From the NCBI GenBank assembly GCA_030524485.1, contig JAUNGR010000001.1:27460-85504 (forward strand): a stretch of 58,045 nt of DNA, in the 5' to 3' direction. The position numbers and the translations under genes are program-made. Below are positions 50,150 through 58,045 of this stretch, in pieces; the first letter of the stretch is position 1, and every line of letters begins with the position of its first letter. The notes under the pieces are model-generated. The model ran no database searches, was not told where the DNA came from, and saw nothing but the letters and a program-made list of their open reading frames with translations. This DNA comes from a bacterium (GTDB lineage Bacteria > Bacillota > Clostridia > Lachnospirales > Lachnospiraceae).

Positions 50150-51076
50150 ATGAAAGCAAAAAGAGTATGGGCACTTGCAATGGCAGGTATGATGGCTTTA
50201 GGTTTGGCAGCCTGTGGTTCTTCCAATACACAGACTAGCACAACAGCTGCTTCCGATAGCACAACGACAGCAGCCGCTGCTGACAGCAGTGCGGAAGATA
50301 CCAGTGCAGCTGCTTCCGATACAGAGGCAGCAAAGGATTTATCCGGCTCTATTACTATGGCTGGTTCCACATCTATGGAGAAATTTGCCAATGCTTTGGC
50401 AGAGGCATTTATGGAGCAGTATCCAGATGTCACAGTTCAGGCGGAATTTACCGGTTCTTCCGCTGGTGTGGAGGCTGTTTTAAACGGACAGAGTGACATC
50501 GGAAATTCTTCCAGAAATTTGAAGGAAGAGGAGAAGGCAAAGGGAGCCGTTGAAAATATTGTAGCCATCGATGGAATTGCGGTTGTCACAGATGCAGCAA
50601 ACAGCGTGAGTGACTTGACCAAGCAGCAGCTTACAGACATCTACGCAGGAAACATCAATAACTGGAAGGATATCGGTGGCAAAGACCAGCCAATCGTGGT
50701 TGTGGGCCGTGAAGCTGGAAGTGGTACAAGAGGAGCCTTTGAGGAGATTTTGAAGCTGGAAGACCAGTGCAAATATGCAAATGAGTTGGATTCCACGGGT
50801 GCTGTGATGGCTAAGGTAGCATCCACTCCAGGAGCCATCGGTTATGTATCTTTGGATGTCATTGACGATAGCGTGAAGGTTCTGACCTTGGATGGGGTGG
50901 AGCCGAGTGAGGAGAATATCAAATCGGGAAGCTACTTCCTGAGCCGTCCTTTCGTAATGGCAACTAAGGGCGAGATTTCCGAGCAGAACGAGCTGGTACA
51001 GGCATTGTTTGACTATGTGTATTCCACAGAAGGTTCTGAGTTAGTAGAGTCTGTTGGCTTGATTACAGTAGAGTAA
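50150..51076 (+). CDS. pstS: Phosphate-binding lipoprotein PstS
   Basis: 308 residues. Signal peptide and lipobox GLAACGS (lipidated Cys22), Thr/Ser/Ala-rich linker, then the phosphate-binding domain: TMAGSTSMEKFA, EFTGSSAGVEAVLNGQSDIGNSSR and REAGSGTRGAFEE supply the Ser/Asp/Arg/Thr ligands. GGAGG precedes the ATG. First gene of pstSCAB-phoU. Confidence 0.96.
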   Translation: MKAKRVWALAMAGMMALGLAACGSSNTQTSTTAASDSTTTAAAADSSAEDTSAAASDTEAAKDLSGSITMAGSTSMEKFANALAEAFMEQYPDVTVQAEFTGSSAGVEAVLNGQSDIGNSSRNLKEEEKAKGAVENIVAIDGIAVVTDAANSVSDLTKQQLTDIYAGNINNWKDIGGKDQPIVVVGREAGSGTRGAFEEILKLEDQCKYANELDSTGAVMAKVASTPGAIGYVSLDVIDDSVKVLTLDGVEPSEENIKSGSYFLSRPFVMATKGEISEQNELVQALFDYVYSTEGSELVESVGLITVE

Positions 51077-51077
51077 A

Positions 51078-51123
51078 CGGATATGATTCGCCTGCGACGA
51101 AGCACCACTATGCAGGAAAGTTG
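51078..51123 (-). repeat. R repeat, copy 6 (between pstS and pstC)
   Basis: On the minus strand it starts CAACTTTCCTGCATAGTGG, contains CTTCGTCGCAGGCGAATC and ends ATATCCG. It begins two bases after the pstS stop, so the pst transcript carries this hairpin between its first two genes. Confidence 0.75.
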
Positions 51124-51124
51124 A

Positions 51125-51169
51125 AAGCTGGCGTGACGGAAGCTACAAAAAACTACGTTGCGTCAGCTT
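51125..51169 (+). other. Hairpin between pstS and pstC
   Basis: AAGCTG..CG pairs with CGTCAGCTT around an A-rich loop. It is followed by A, not T, on the plus strand, so it is not an efficient terminator. It may stabilise the 3' end of the pstS message, explaining higher binding-protein than permease output. Confidence 0.5.
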
Positions 51170-51218
51170 AAAAAAAGCCAATGGAAAGGTGAAAGGTTTA
51201 ATGGAGGAAATAAGAGCC

Positions 51219-52154
51219 ATGCAGAAAAATACATCCATTCTGTCAGATAAAAAGAAACGCTCTATAGCAGAAAAGACAGCAGAATATATTTTTACAGGCT
51301 GTGGTCTTTTGGCGGTTTTAGCAGTCATTTCCATCACGGCGTATATGCTTATCAGCGGTACACCGGCCCTATTTAAAGTGGGAATTTTGGAGATTTTATT
51401 TGGAAATGTGTGGAAACCAACTGGAGACCCAGCATCGTTTGGAATTTTATATGTCATTTTGACATCCATAGTGGGAACTTTTCTTGCTATCTTAATCGGT
51501 GTGCCGATTGGTGTGTTGACGGCAGTGTTTTTGGCAGAGACAGCACCGGAACGTTTGGCTAAAATCGTGCGTCCAGCTGTGGAACTGCTGGCAGGAATTC
51601 CCTCGGTGATTTATGGATTGTTAGGACTTCTTTTGCTGAATCCGTTGATGTATCAATTAGAGTTAAAGATTTTTGCTGGTTCCGAGACGCATCAGTTTAC
51701 AGGAGGAGCCAATCTGATTTCGGCGGTTCTGGTACTTGCTCTGATGATACTTCCAACTGTCATCAATATCAGTGAGTCCGCTCTGCGGGCGGTGCCAAAA
51801 CACTTAAAGAGTGCCTCTCTTGCTCTGGGAGCCACTCACATACAGACGATTTTTAAGGTGATTTTACCTGCTGCAAAATCCGGAATCATGACAGCGGTGG
51901 TACTGGGCTGTGGAAGAGCCATTGGAGAGGCTATGGCCATCACCTTGGTCTCGGGAAGTTCCGTAAACTTTCCTCTGCCCTTCAACTCTGTCCGTTTCCT
52001 GACAACGGCGATTGTGGCGGAGATGTCCTACTCCCAAGGATTGCACAGGGAGGTATTGTTCACGATTGGACTGGTATTGTTTGTATTCATCATGTTGATT
52101 AACACGGCATTGACACGCCTGTTCCAGAGAGGAGGCATGGAAGATGACGAATAA
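51219..52154 (+). CDS. pstC: Phosphate ABC transporter permease PstC
   Basis: Membrane permease of the high-affinity phosphate importer. About 312 residues with six hydrophobic segments and the EAA-like loop (LRAVPKHLKSASLALGATHIQTIFKVILPAAKSG). ELLAGIPSVIYGLLGL is typical. The start is uncertain: ATG 51219 has GGAGG at good spacing; GTG 51189 and ATG 51201 are in-frame alternatives. Confidence 0.94.
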   Translation: MQKNTSILSDKKKRSIAEKTAEYIFTGCGLLAVLAVISITAYMLISGTPALFKVGILEILFGNVWKPTGDPASFGILYVILTSIVGTFLAILIGVPIGVLTAVFLAETAPERLAKIVRPAVELLAGIPSVIYGLLGLLLLNPLMYQLELKIFAGSETHQFTGGANLISAVLVLALMILPTVINISESALRAVPKHLKSASLALGATHIQTIFKVILPAAKSGIMTAVVLGCGRAIGEAMAITLVSGSSVNFPLPFNSVRFLTTAIVAEMSYSQGLHREVLFTIGLVLFVFIMLINTALTRLFQRGGMEDDE

Positions 52155-53013
52155 CACAAGTATTTATCAGAAAAAGACCCGTATTTCGGACCAAGTATTG
52201 AAGGGATGTATCAATCTGGCCGCAGGCATTTCCATTGTCCTTTTAATTGGGATTATGGGCTATGTGTTTGTGAGAGGTCTGCCGGAGCTTAACTGGCAAT
52301 TCTTGTCTACCGTACAGAGTGCAAGAAAAGGAACCTTTGGTATTTTAGGAAACATTGTCAATACGGTGTATATCGTTGTGGTAACCCTGCTGGTGGCAAC
52401 CCCAGTCGGTGTCGGTTCTGCCATCTATCTGAATGAATATGCCAAACCGGGGAAGGTAGTGAGAGCCATTGAATTTACAACCGAGATCCTTTCTGGAATT
52501 CCTTCTATTATTTTTGGTTTGTTTGGTATGGTATTTTTCGGAACCGTGTTGGGCTTAGGTTATTCCGTTTTGACCGGTTCCTTCACTTTGATGCTGATGG
52601 TGCTTCCCTTCATTACTAGAAACACGCAGGAAGCTCTCAAAACGGTTCCGGACAGTTATCGTCATGGTGCTTTGGGAATGGGAGCCTCCAAATGGCATAT
52701 GATTCGGACCATTTTGCTGCCCAGTGCAGCTCCTGGAATCCTTACGGGTGTGATTCTTTCCATCGGCCGTATTGTGGGAGAGTCCGCAGCCCTGCTGTTT
52801 ACCGCAGGCAGTGGTTTCCAGCTTCCGAGAAATTTGTTTAGTAAGTTATTTGAGTCCAGCGGAACATTAACCATCCAGTTGTATTTATCCATGCAGAAGG
52901 CAAAGTATGACCAAGCCTTTGGCATTGCTGTGGTCTTGCTGCTGCTGGTTCTGGGAATCAATCTGCTGACCCATTATATCACAGCACGTTTTGATGCGAC
53001 CAAGCTAAAGTAG
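52144..53013 (+). CDS. pstA: Phosphate ABC transporter permease PstA
   Basis: 289 residues, six hydrophobic segments, with EILSGIPSIIFGLFGM and the loop LKTVPDSYRHGALGMGASKWHMIRTILLP. Its start overlaps the end of pstC by 11 bases (translational coupling), and GGAGG lies in the pstC tail. Confidence 0.95.
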   Translation: MTNNTSIYQKKTRISDQVLKGCINLAAGISIVLLIGIMGYVFVRGLPELNWQFLSTVQSARKGTFGILGNIVNTVYIVVVTLLVATPVGVGSAIYLNEYAKPGKVVRAIEFTTEILSGIPSIIFGLFGMVFFGTVLGLGYSVLTGSFTLMLMVLPFITRNTQEALKTVPDSYRHGALGMGASKWHMIRTILLPSAAPGILTGVILSIGRIVGESAALLFTAGSGFQLPRNLFSKLFESSGTLTIQLYLSMQKAKYDQAFGIAVVLLLLVLGINLLTHYITARFDATKLK

Positions 53014-53099
53014 TGTATGCAATAGAAAAACGGAAGACAAAGTCAAATAGAGTAGGAAAAAGTAGAATAGGATAGTAGGATGGAGAAAGGAAAAACAGG

Positions 53100-53855
53100 A
53101 TGAACACAAAGATTTCCACAAAGGATTTGAATTTATATTATGGTACGAATCATGCATTAAAGGGAATTTGTTTGGACTTGTATGAGAAACAAATCACCGC
53201 TTTTATCGGACCTTCTGGTTGTGGAAAGTCCACATACTTAAAGACCCTAAATCGCATGAACGATTTGGTTCCCAATGTAAAAATTACCGGAGAGGTTTTG
53301 TTGGATGGGGAGGACATCTATAGCCCCAAAGCGGACACCACTTTATTGCGGAAAAAAGTAGGAATGGTATTTCAGCAGCCGAATCCCTTTCCCATGAGCA
53401 TTTATGATAATGTGGCCTATGGACCGAGGGTGCATGGCATTAAGAATAAGCAGACGTTGGATGACATTGTGGAGAAGAGTCTTAAGGGAGCGGCACTTTG
53501 GGATGAGGTGCATGACCGTCTCAAAAAATCGGCTTTGGGACTGTCCGGAGGACAGCAGCAAAGACTTTGCATTGCGAGAGCCTTAGCGGTGGAGCCAGAA
53601 GTGCTTTTGATGGATGAGCCGACCTCAGCCTTGGATCCGATTTCCACTCTAAAGATTGAAGATTTGATGGGAGAACTCAAGAAAAATTATACGGTAGCAA
53701 TTGTAACGCATAACATGCAGCAGGCAACCCGTATTGCGGATTACACGGCCTTCTTTTTGGTGGGAGAAGTGGTAGAATATGCCCCCACAACAGAGTTGTT
53801 TTCAAGACCGAGGGAGAAAAAGACCGAGGATTATATTACGGGACGTTTCGGATGA
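53100..53855 (+). CDS. pstB: Phosphate ABC transporter ATPase PstB
   Basis: 251 residues: Walker [10 protein letters not shown], signature LSGGQQQR, Walker B VLLMDEP, H-loop [17 protein letters not shown] after Walker A is diagnostic of PstB. The spacer 53014-53099 is purine-rich with degenerate AATAGGATAGTAGGATGG-like repeats, similar to that before greA. Confidence 0.97.
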   Translation: MNTKISTKDLNLYYGTNHALKGICLDLYEKQITAFIGPSGCGKSTYLKTLNRMNDLVPNVKITGEVLLDGEDIYSPKADTTLLRKKVGMVFQQPNPFPMSIYDNVAYGPRVHGIKNKQTLDDIVEKSLKGAALWDEVHDRLKKSALGLSGGQQQRLCIARALAVEPEVLLMDEPTSALDPISTLKIEDLMGELKKNYTVAIVTHNMQQATRIADYTAFFLVGEVVEYAPTTELFSRPREKKTEDYITGRFG

Positions 53856-53920
53856 TAAATATTTTGGGAAGATGCAGACAATGGTATGCAAATTGGTGTG
53901 CAGAATGGAGGAGAGAAGGT

Positions 53921-54580
53921 ATGACAATGCGAACTTCCTTTGACCATGAGTTGAAGGTGTTGAACGAAGAATTGACAGAGATGGGAACGAAGGTGGTTAA
54001 CACCATAGAGGAAACTCTAATGGCATTTCAGGAGAATGACCAGAAACTTGCAACTAAGATTATTCGGGGAGATCGTGAGGTGGACGAGATGGAGAGAACC
54101 ATAGAGTCTCGCTGTCTGAATCTGATGCTTCGCCAACAGCCGGTGGCAAAGGATTTGAGACACATTTCCATGGCTCTTAAGGTTGTGACGGATTTGGAGA
54201 GAATCGGAGACCACGCGGCGGATATTGCGGAGTTGGTGTTGCATTTGGATGACAAGGGTTCGGAATTTATCCTTCCGGTCTTGCCAGATATGGTCGCCAG
54301 TGTAAAGGAGATGCTGCAGATGGCAATTGATGCCTTTATCCGCAAGGATGTGCTGCTTGCCAGAAAAGTAGAAAAACAGGATGATGTTGTGGATGACTAC
54401 TTCAATCAGGTGAAAAAAGATGTGGCAAGTTTTATTCAAAATGAAGGAAATGCGGACAAGGCTGTGGACTTGCTGATGATTGCAAAGTATTTAGAGAGAA
54501 TTGCAGACCATGCCGTGAATGTGTGTGAATGGACAGAATTCCATGATACCGGAGAGGTGAAAAATCATCGGATTCTGTAA
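53921..54580 (+). CDS. phoU: Phosphate-specific transport regulator PhoU
   Basis: 219 residues of two three-helix PhoU repeats with the metal-binding motifs ERIGDHAADIAE and ERIADHAVNVCE. Regulates PstSCAB activity and PhoR signalling. The ATG at 53921 follows GGAGAG; the ORF start at 53852 overlaps pstB and is less likely. Confidence 0.94.
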   Translation: MTMRTSFDHELKVLNEELTEMGTKVVNTIEETLMAFQENDQKLATKIIRGDREVDEMERTIESRCLNLMLRQQPVAKDLRHISMALKVVTDLERIGDHAADIAELVLHLDDKGSEFILPVLPDMVASVKEMLQMAIDAFIRKDVLLARKVEKQDDVVDDYFNQVKKDVASFIQNEGNADKAVDLLMIAKYLERIADHAVNVCEWTEFHDTGEVKNHRIL

Positions 54581-54595
54581 AAAGTGTATGCTCTC

Positions 54596-54654
54596 ACCCC
54601 TTTCTGTGTTATGATGGTATCGATACGCTATACCATTATAGAACAGAAAGGGGT
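54596..54654 (+). promoter_or_regulatory. Leader hairpin that sequesters the ribosome binding site of the TetM-like gene
   Basis: ACCCCTTTCTGT (54596-54607) pairs perfectly with ACAGAAAGGGGT (54643-54654), and TATGATGGTAT pairs with ATACCATTATA, one pair being G-U, around a nine-base loop. The ribosome binding site AAAGGGG is inside the right arm, seven bases before the ATG, so the folded leader should block translation. Confidence 0.65.
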
Positions 54655-54661
54655 GTTTTCT

Positions 54662-57343
54662 ATGGAAAATACAGAAAATACGTCTGAACATAAGAAATAT
54701 ATAAGTGTGGGTCTCTTGGCTCATGTCGATGCTGGAAAAACCACCTTATCGGAGAGTCTGCTGCATCTGGGCGGAAAAATCCGCGAACCGGGACGGGTGG
54801 ACAATAAAGATGCCTTTTTGGATACGCATGAATTGGAGAGGGCGAGGGGAATCACCATTTTTTCCAAACAGGCGGTGTTTCCTCTTGGGGAGAGAGAAAT
54901 CACTCTCCTAGACACTCCGGGACATGTGGATTTCTCTGCAGAGATGGAACGCAGCTTACAGGTGATGGACTATGCCATTTTGCTGATCAATGGAGCGGAT
55001 GGCGTTCAGGGGCATACTGAGACCTTATGGAGACTTTTGGCACGCTATCAGATACCGGTGTTTGTCTTTGTAAATAAGATGGATCAGGTGGGAACCGATA
55101 AGGAGAAGCTGTTAGCGGAGCTGTCGCAGCGTCTGAGCGAGCACTGTGTGGATTTTACGGAGGGGCAGGAAGAAGCCCAATTTTTCGAGAATGTCGCTGT
55201 CTGTGACGAGGCAGCATTGGAGAGTTATCTGGAAGAGGAGAGGCTGACAGAAAGACAGATACAGGATTTGATTCGGCAGAGAAAGATTTTTCCCTGCTAT
55301 TTTGGTTCGGCACTGAAACTCACGGGAATGGAGGAATTTTTTCGTGGTTTGGAACGCTATATGCAGGATAAGGTTTATGGGAAGGAGTTTGCGGCAAAGG
55401 TCTTTAAGATAGCCAGAGACGAGCAGGGCAACCGCCTGACCTACATGAAGATAAGTGGAGGCAGCCTCAAAGTAAAGACATTGCTACAGGGACCAGACTG
55501 GGAAGAAAAGGTAGACCAGATACGCATTTATTCCGGAAGCAAATACGAGACGGCAAATGAGGTCTTTGCAGGAACTATCTGTGCGGTGACAGGACTTACA
55601 AAAACCGTCCCTGGAGAGGGACTGGGAGCAGAAGAGGACTCTGCTCTTCCTTTGTTGGAACCAGTGCTGACCTACGAGATTCGTCTGCCGGAGGACTGTG
55701 AGCCGCACTCTGCACTCCGCAAGCTCAAGCAACTGGAGGAGGAAGAGCCGGAGTTGCACATTGTCTGGCAGGAAGAAATCGGAGAGATTCATGCACAGGT
55801 GATGGGAGAGGTGCAGATTGAAATCCTAAAAGCTGTCATTCTGGAACGTTTTGGCATGGAGGTGGAGTTTGGTAGCGGAAGCATTGTTTATAAAGAAACG
55901 ATAGCGGCTCCTGTGGAAGGGGTGGGACATTTCGAGCCTCTGCGTCACTATGCGGAGGTACATCTTTTGTTGGAACCAGCTGAGAGGGGCAGTGGGCTGC
56001 AGTTTCACACCAAAGTCAGCGAGGATGACTTGGATGGAAATTGGCAGCGTTTGATTTTGACTCATCTGGAAGAGAGGGAGCATAGAGGGGTACTGACAGG
56101 GTCAGCCATCACGGACTTGCACATCACATTGGTGGCGGGAAGAGCACATCTTAAGCATACGGAGGGCGGAGATTTCCGGCAGGCCACTTACCGTGCCGTG
56201 CGGCAGGGCTTAAAGAAAGCCAAAAGCATTCTTTTGGAGCCATACTATGCCTTCCGCTTGGAACTGCCACAAGAGATGCTAGGAAGAGCCATGAATGACA
56301 TTCAAAAGATGAATGGAAGCTTTCTTCCGCCACAGATAGAGGGCGAACTGGCAGTCTTAAACGGCAATGCTCCCGTTAGTGAGATGCGGGATTATCAGAC
56401 AGAAGTGAACTCCTACACCAAGGGCAGGGGACGTTTCTCCTGCCGCTTAAAGGGCTATGAACCCTGCCACAATGCCGAGAAAGTAATAGAAGCGATAGGA
56501 TACGATTCGGAGAGCGATTTGGATAATCCGACAGGTTCTGTCTTCTGTGCCCATGGAGCAGGCTTTGTGGTGCCATGGAACGAAGTGGAACAATATATGC
56601 ATCTGCCAGCCATTCTAAAAGAGGAAAAGCCGTCTGAGCCTGAGCCAGAGCAAATGTCAAGCTCCGCTCCCGCTTCTACTTTCTCGGAGAAAAGAAGCAG
56701 CCGAAGCCGTGATTTTTATGCGGGAGAGAAGGAGTTGGAAGAAATCTTTCTTCGTACTTATGGAGTTTCCAAGAGGGAGCAGAGCATTCCGGCGAGAACC
56801 GTGCCGACCCGTCGCATGGCAGAGTCGAAAGGGACTTGGGAGAGACCGGAGCCGGTGGATGAGTATCTGCTGGTGGACGGCTATAATATTATTTTTTCGT
56901 GGGATGAGTTGAAGGAACTCTCCGAAATCAGTATGGATGCCGCGAGGATGCGGCTGATGGATGTACTCTGCAACTATCAGGGCTTCAAAAAGTGTAAGTT
57001 GATTTTGGTGTTTGATGCCTATAAGGTGAAGGGACACACACAGGAGGTGCTGCCCTACCATAACATCCATGTGGTTTACACCAAGGAAGCGGAGACGGCG
57101 GATCAATACATTGAAAAAACGGTTCACGAAATCGGGCGTAAGTACCATGTGACGGTGGCGACTTCCGATGGATTGGAGCAGCTGATTATCTTTGGACAGG
57201 GGGCAAAGAGGCTTTCTGCAAGAGAGCTGAAGGAAGAAGTTGCACTGGTGGAGAAGCAGATTCGGGAGGAACATTTGGATAAGCAGAAAAAGGTTCACAA
57301 TTATATGGCGGAGTACATGAAAGAAGAGGAAACATCATCATAA
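54662..57343 (+). CDS. TetM-like ribosomal protection GTPase fused to a YacP/Rae1-type NYN RNase domain
   Basis: 893 residues. Residues 12-660 follow the TetM/EF-G layout: G1 AHVDAGKTT, switch I RGITI, G3 DTPGHVDF, G4 NKMDQ, then domains II-V. A Ser/Glu-rich linker follows. Residues about 732-880 form a NYN (PIN-like) domain starting EYLLVDGYNIIFSW, with acidic residues in LVFDAYKV, EAETADQYIE and VATSDGLEQ; this matches YacP/Rae1, which cleaves mRNA in the ribosomal A site. TetM proteins are about 640 residues, so the C-terminal part is an addition. Probably a ribosome-rescue or stress factor rather than plain tetracycline resistance. The ATG at 54662 follows the sequestered AAAGGGG. First gene upstream of greA. 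Confidence 0.88.
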   Translation: MENTENTSEHKKYISVGLLAHVDAGKTTLSESLLHLGGKIREPGRVDNKDAFLDTHELERARGITIFSKQAVFPLGEREITLLDTPGHVDFSAEMERSLQVMDYAILLINGADGVQGHTETLWRLLARYQIPVFVFVNKMDQVGTDKEKLLAELSQRLSEHCVDFTEGQEEAQFFENVAVCDEAALESYLEEERLTERQIQDLIRQRKIFPCYFGSALKLTGMEEFFRGLERYMQDKVYGKEFAAKVFKIARDEQGNRLTYMKISGGSLKVKTLLQGPDWEEKVDQIRIYSGSKYETANEVFAGTICAVTGLTKTVPGEGLGAEEDSALPLLEPVLTYEIRLPEDCEPHSALRKLKQLEEEEPELHIVWQEEIGEIHAQVMGEVQIEILKAVILERFGMEVEFGSGSIVYKETIAAPVEGVGHFEPLRHYAEVHLLLEPAERGSGLQFHTKVSEDDLDGNWQRLILTHLEEREHRGVLTGSAITDLHITLVAGRAHLKHTEGGDFRQATYRAVRQGLKKAKSILLEPYYAFRLELPQEMLGRAMNDIQKMNGSFLPPQIEGELAVLNGNAPVSEMRDYQTEVNSYTKGRGRFSCRLKGYEPCHNAEKVIEAIGYDSESDLDNPTGSVFCAHGAGFVVPWNEVEQYMHLPAILKEEKPSEPEPEQMSSSAPASTFSEKRSSRSRDFYAGEKELEEIFLRTYGVSKREQSIPARTVPTRRMAESKGTWERPEPVDEYLLVDGYNIIFSWDELKELSEISMDAARMRLMDVLCNYQGFKKCKLILVFDAYKVKGHTQEVLPYHNIHVVYTKEAETADQYIEKTVHEIGRKYHVTVATSDGLEQLIIFGQGAKRLSARELKEEVALVEKQIREEHLDKQKKVHNYMAEYMKEEETSS

Positions 57344-57371
57344 TAGGGAATAGGATAAACAGATAATCAAG

Positions 57372-57431
57372 AATAAGACAGTCAAGCATAGGATAGTTGA
57401 GAATAAGAAAGTTAAGAATAGGATGGTAGAG
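57372..57431 (+). repeat. Four 15-bp degenerate tandem repeats upstream of greA
   Basis: AATAAGACAGTCAAG, CATAGGATAGTTGAG, AATAAGAAAGTTAAG, AATAGGATGGTAGAG in exact 15-base register, ending one base before the greA start codon. The last unit supplies the weak ribosome binding site. Confidence 0.7.
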
Positions 57432-57432
57432 C

Positions 57433-57936
57433 ATGAGAGAACGTTTGACCGAAAGTGATGTGAAAAAAATAGAGGCAGAGATTGAGCATAGAAAGCTGGT
57501 GGTGAGAAAGGAAGCCATAGAGGCGGTGAAGGAAGCAAGGGCACAGGGAGACTTGAGTGAGAATTTTGAGTACTATGCGGCAAAACGAGAGAAAAACAGC
57601 AACGAGAGCCGCATCCGCTATCTGGAAAATATGCTGCGTTCTGCGATTGTTATCTCGGATAGCTCCAAGGAGGACGAGGTGGGCATCAACAATTTAGTAG
57701 AGTTGTATATGGAGGATGACGATGAGACAGAGACTTACAAAATCGTCACGTCCATTCGAGGCAACTCCTTAGACGGAAAAATTAGCACCGAATCTCCGCT
57801 CGGAAAGGCGGTTTTGGGGCATAAGGTGAATGACAGGGTTTATGTGGAGGTCAGTGAGAAGATAGGATACTATGTCGTGATTCGTTCCATCAACAAAAAT
57901 ATGGATGATACAGCGGATAACATCCGTAAGTTCTAA
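57433..57936 (+). CDS. greA: GreA/GreB family transcription elongation factor
   Basis: Rescues backtracked RNA polymerase by stimulating transcript cleavage. 167 residues: an N-terminal coiled coil with the tip motif GDLSENFEYYAAK (acidic residues Asp and Glu) and a C-terminal FKBP-like domain (ESPLGKAVLGHKVNDRVYVEV). Lies 89 bases after the GTPase-NYN gene. Confidence 0.93.
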   Translation: MRERLTESDVKKIEAEIEHRKLVVRKEAIEAVKEARAQGDLSENFEYYAAKREKNSNESRIRYLENMLRSAIVISDSSKEDEVGINNLVELYMEDDDETETYKIVTSIRGNSLDGKISTESPLGKAVLGHKVNDRVYVEVSEKIGYYVVIRSINKNMDDTADNIRKF

Positions 57937-57953
57937 AAAAGTGTATATCGTGC

Positions 57954-57995
57954 AAGTATCCCCTCAAAGTCCATGGGCTTCGGGGGGATACTTTT
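57954..57995 (+). terminator. Terminator after greA
   Basis: AAGTATCCCC pairs with GGGGGATACTT and is followed by TTAT. From 57996 to the window end nothing but an imperfect CCATTC/GAATGG palindrome is seen. Confidence 0.8.
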
Positions 57996-58045
57996 ATAAT
58001 TAAACAGCCAGAAAACCCATTCCCTTTCGGTGATGGGATGAATGG

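Noticed and set aside
54662..57343. Simple tetracycline-resistance gene
   Set aside because: The protein is about 250 residues longer than TetM and ends in a NYN domain; no mobile-element context surrounds it.
57372..57431. CRISPR-like short array
   Set aside because: The units are contiguous 15-mers without spacers.

Overview
The window looks like a chromosomal segment of an anaerobic Clostridia bacterium, most likely Lachnospiraceae. The evidence is moderate GC in most genes, strong AGGAGG-type ribosome binding sites, sigma-A promoters, a trimeric [FeFe] hydrogenase with its full maturation set, a 2-hydroxyacyl-CoA dehydratase activator-like protein and the general gene style. No rRNA, tRNA, CRISPR array, transposase or phage gene was seen.

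Layout. 1-3.3 kb: the 3' part of a large BcrA/BadF-type ATPase protein. 3.4-6.4 kb (minus): hisH, hisF, ung, uppP. 6.4-8.3 kb (minus): a degenerate sirtuin-like protein and a polysaccharide deacetylase. 8.5-13.1 kb: an RlmI-type rRNA methyltransferase, a BCCT transporter, DegV and NudC. 13.2-16.3 kb (minus): a cassette of DRTGG-type proteins, an RsbW-like ATPase, a sensory [FeFe]-hydrogenase-like protein and a PHP phosphoesterase. 16.6-21.7 kb (plus): the electron-bifurcating hydrogenase HydC-HydB-HydA with two accessory genes. 21.7-29.0 kb: an AT-rich minus-strand island. 29.2-30.6 kb: a PurF-like protein without the N-terminal nucleophile. 30.9-31.6 kb: three tiny plus-strand ORFs. 31.7-37.6 kb (minus): a second sensory hydrogenase with PAS, a SpoIIE-type phosphatase, an XpaC-like protein and TelA. 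37.8-41.7 kb (plus): an SsuABC/ThiXYZ-like transporter and a cation/proton antiporter. 41.7-45.9 kb (minus): a TM1266-type regulator, hydE, hydG and hydF behind a structured leader that ends in a terminator. 46-49.7 kb: MATE, an OGG1-type glycosylase and lysA. 50-54.6 kb: pstSCAB-phoU. 54.6-57.9 kb: a ribosome-protection GTPase fused to a NYN nuclease domain, then greA.

The best candidate for a new system is the island. It encodes a TPR-CHAT caspase-like protease, a divergent sigma factor and a protein carrying the Hx3Cx2C motif of zinc-binding anti-sigma factors, followed by a Sel1-repeat protein, a small membrane protein, a JAMM (JAB) metalloprotease and a Cys-rich 63-residue protein. Its two transcription units share an ECF-like bipartite promoter, TCGGGAAAA-N12-CGANTNATA, with identical spacing. 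This suggests the island's sigma factor drives its own regulon, and that CHAT proteolysis may release it. The logic resembles the TPR-CHAT/Csx30/RpoE arm of type III-E CRISPR, but without Cas proteins.

A second theme is hydrogen metabolism and sensing: one bifurcating hydrogenase, two sensory hydrogenase-like proteins, all three maturases, and kinase-like and phosphatase partners that could form a redox-sensing partner-switch network. A short palindromic repeat (called R here) occurs six times between 23.5 and 51.1 kb, mostly in leaders and gene ends.
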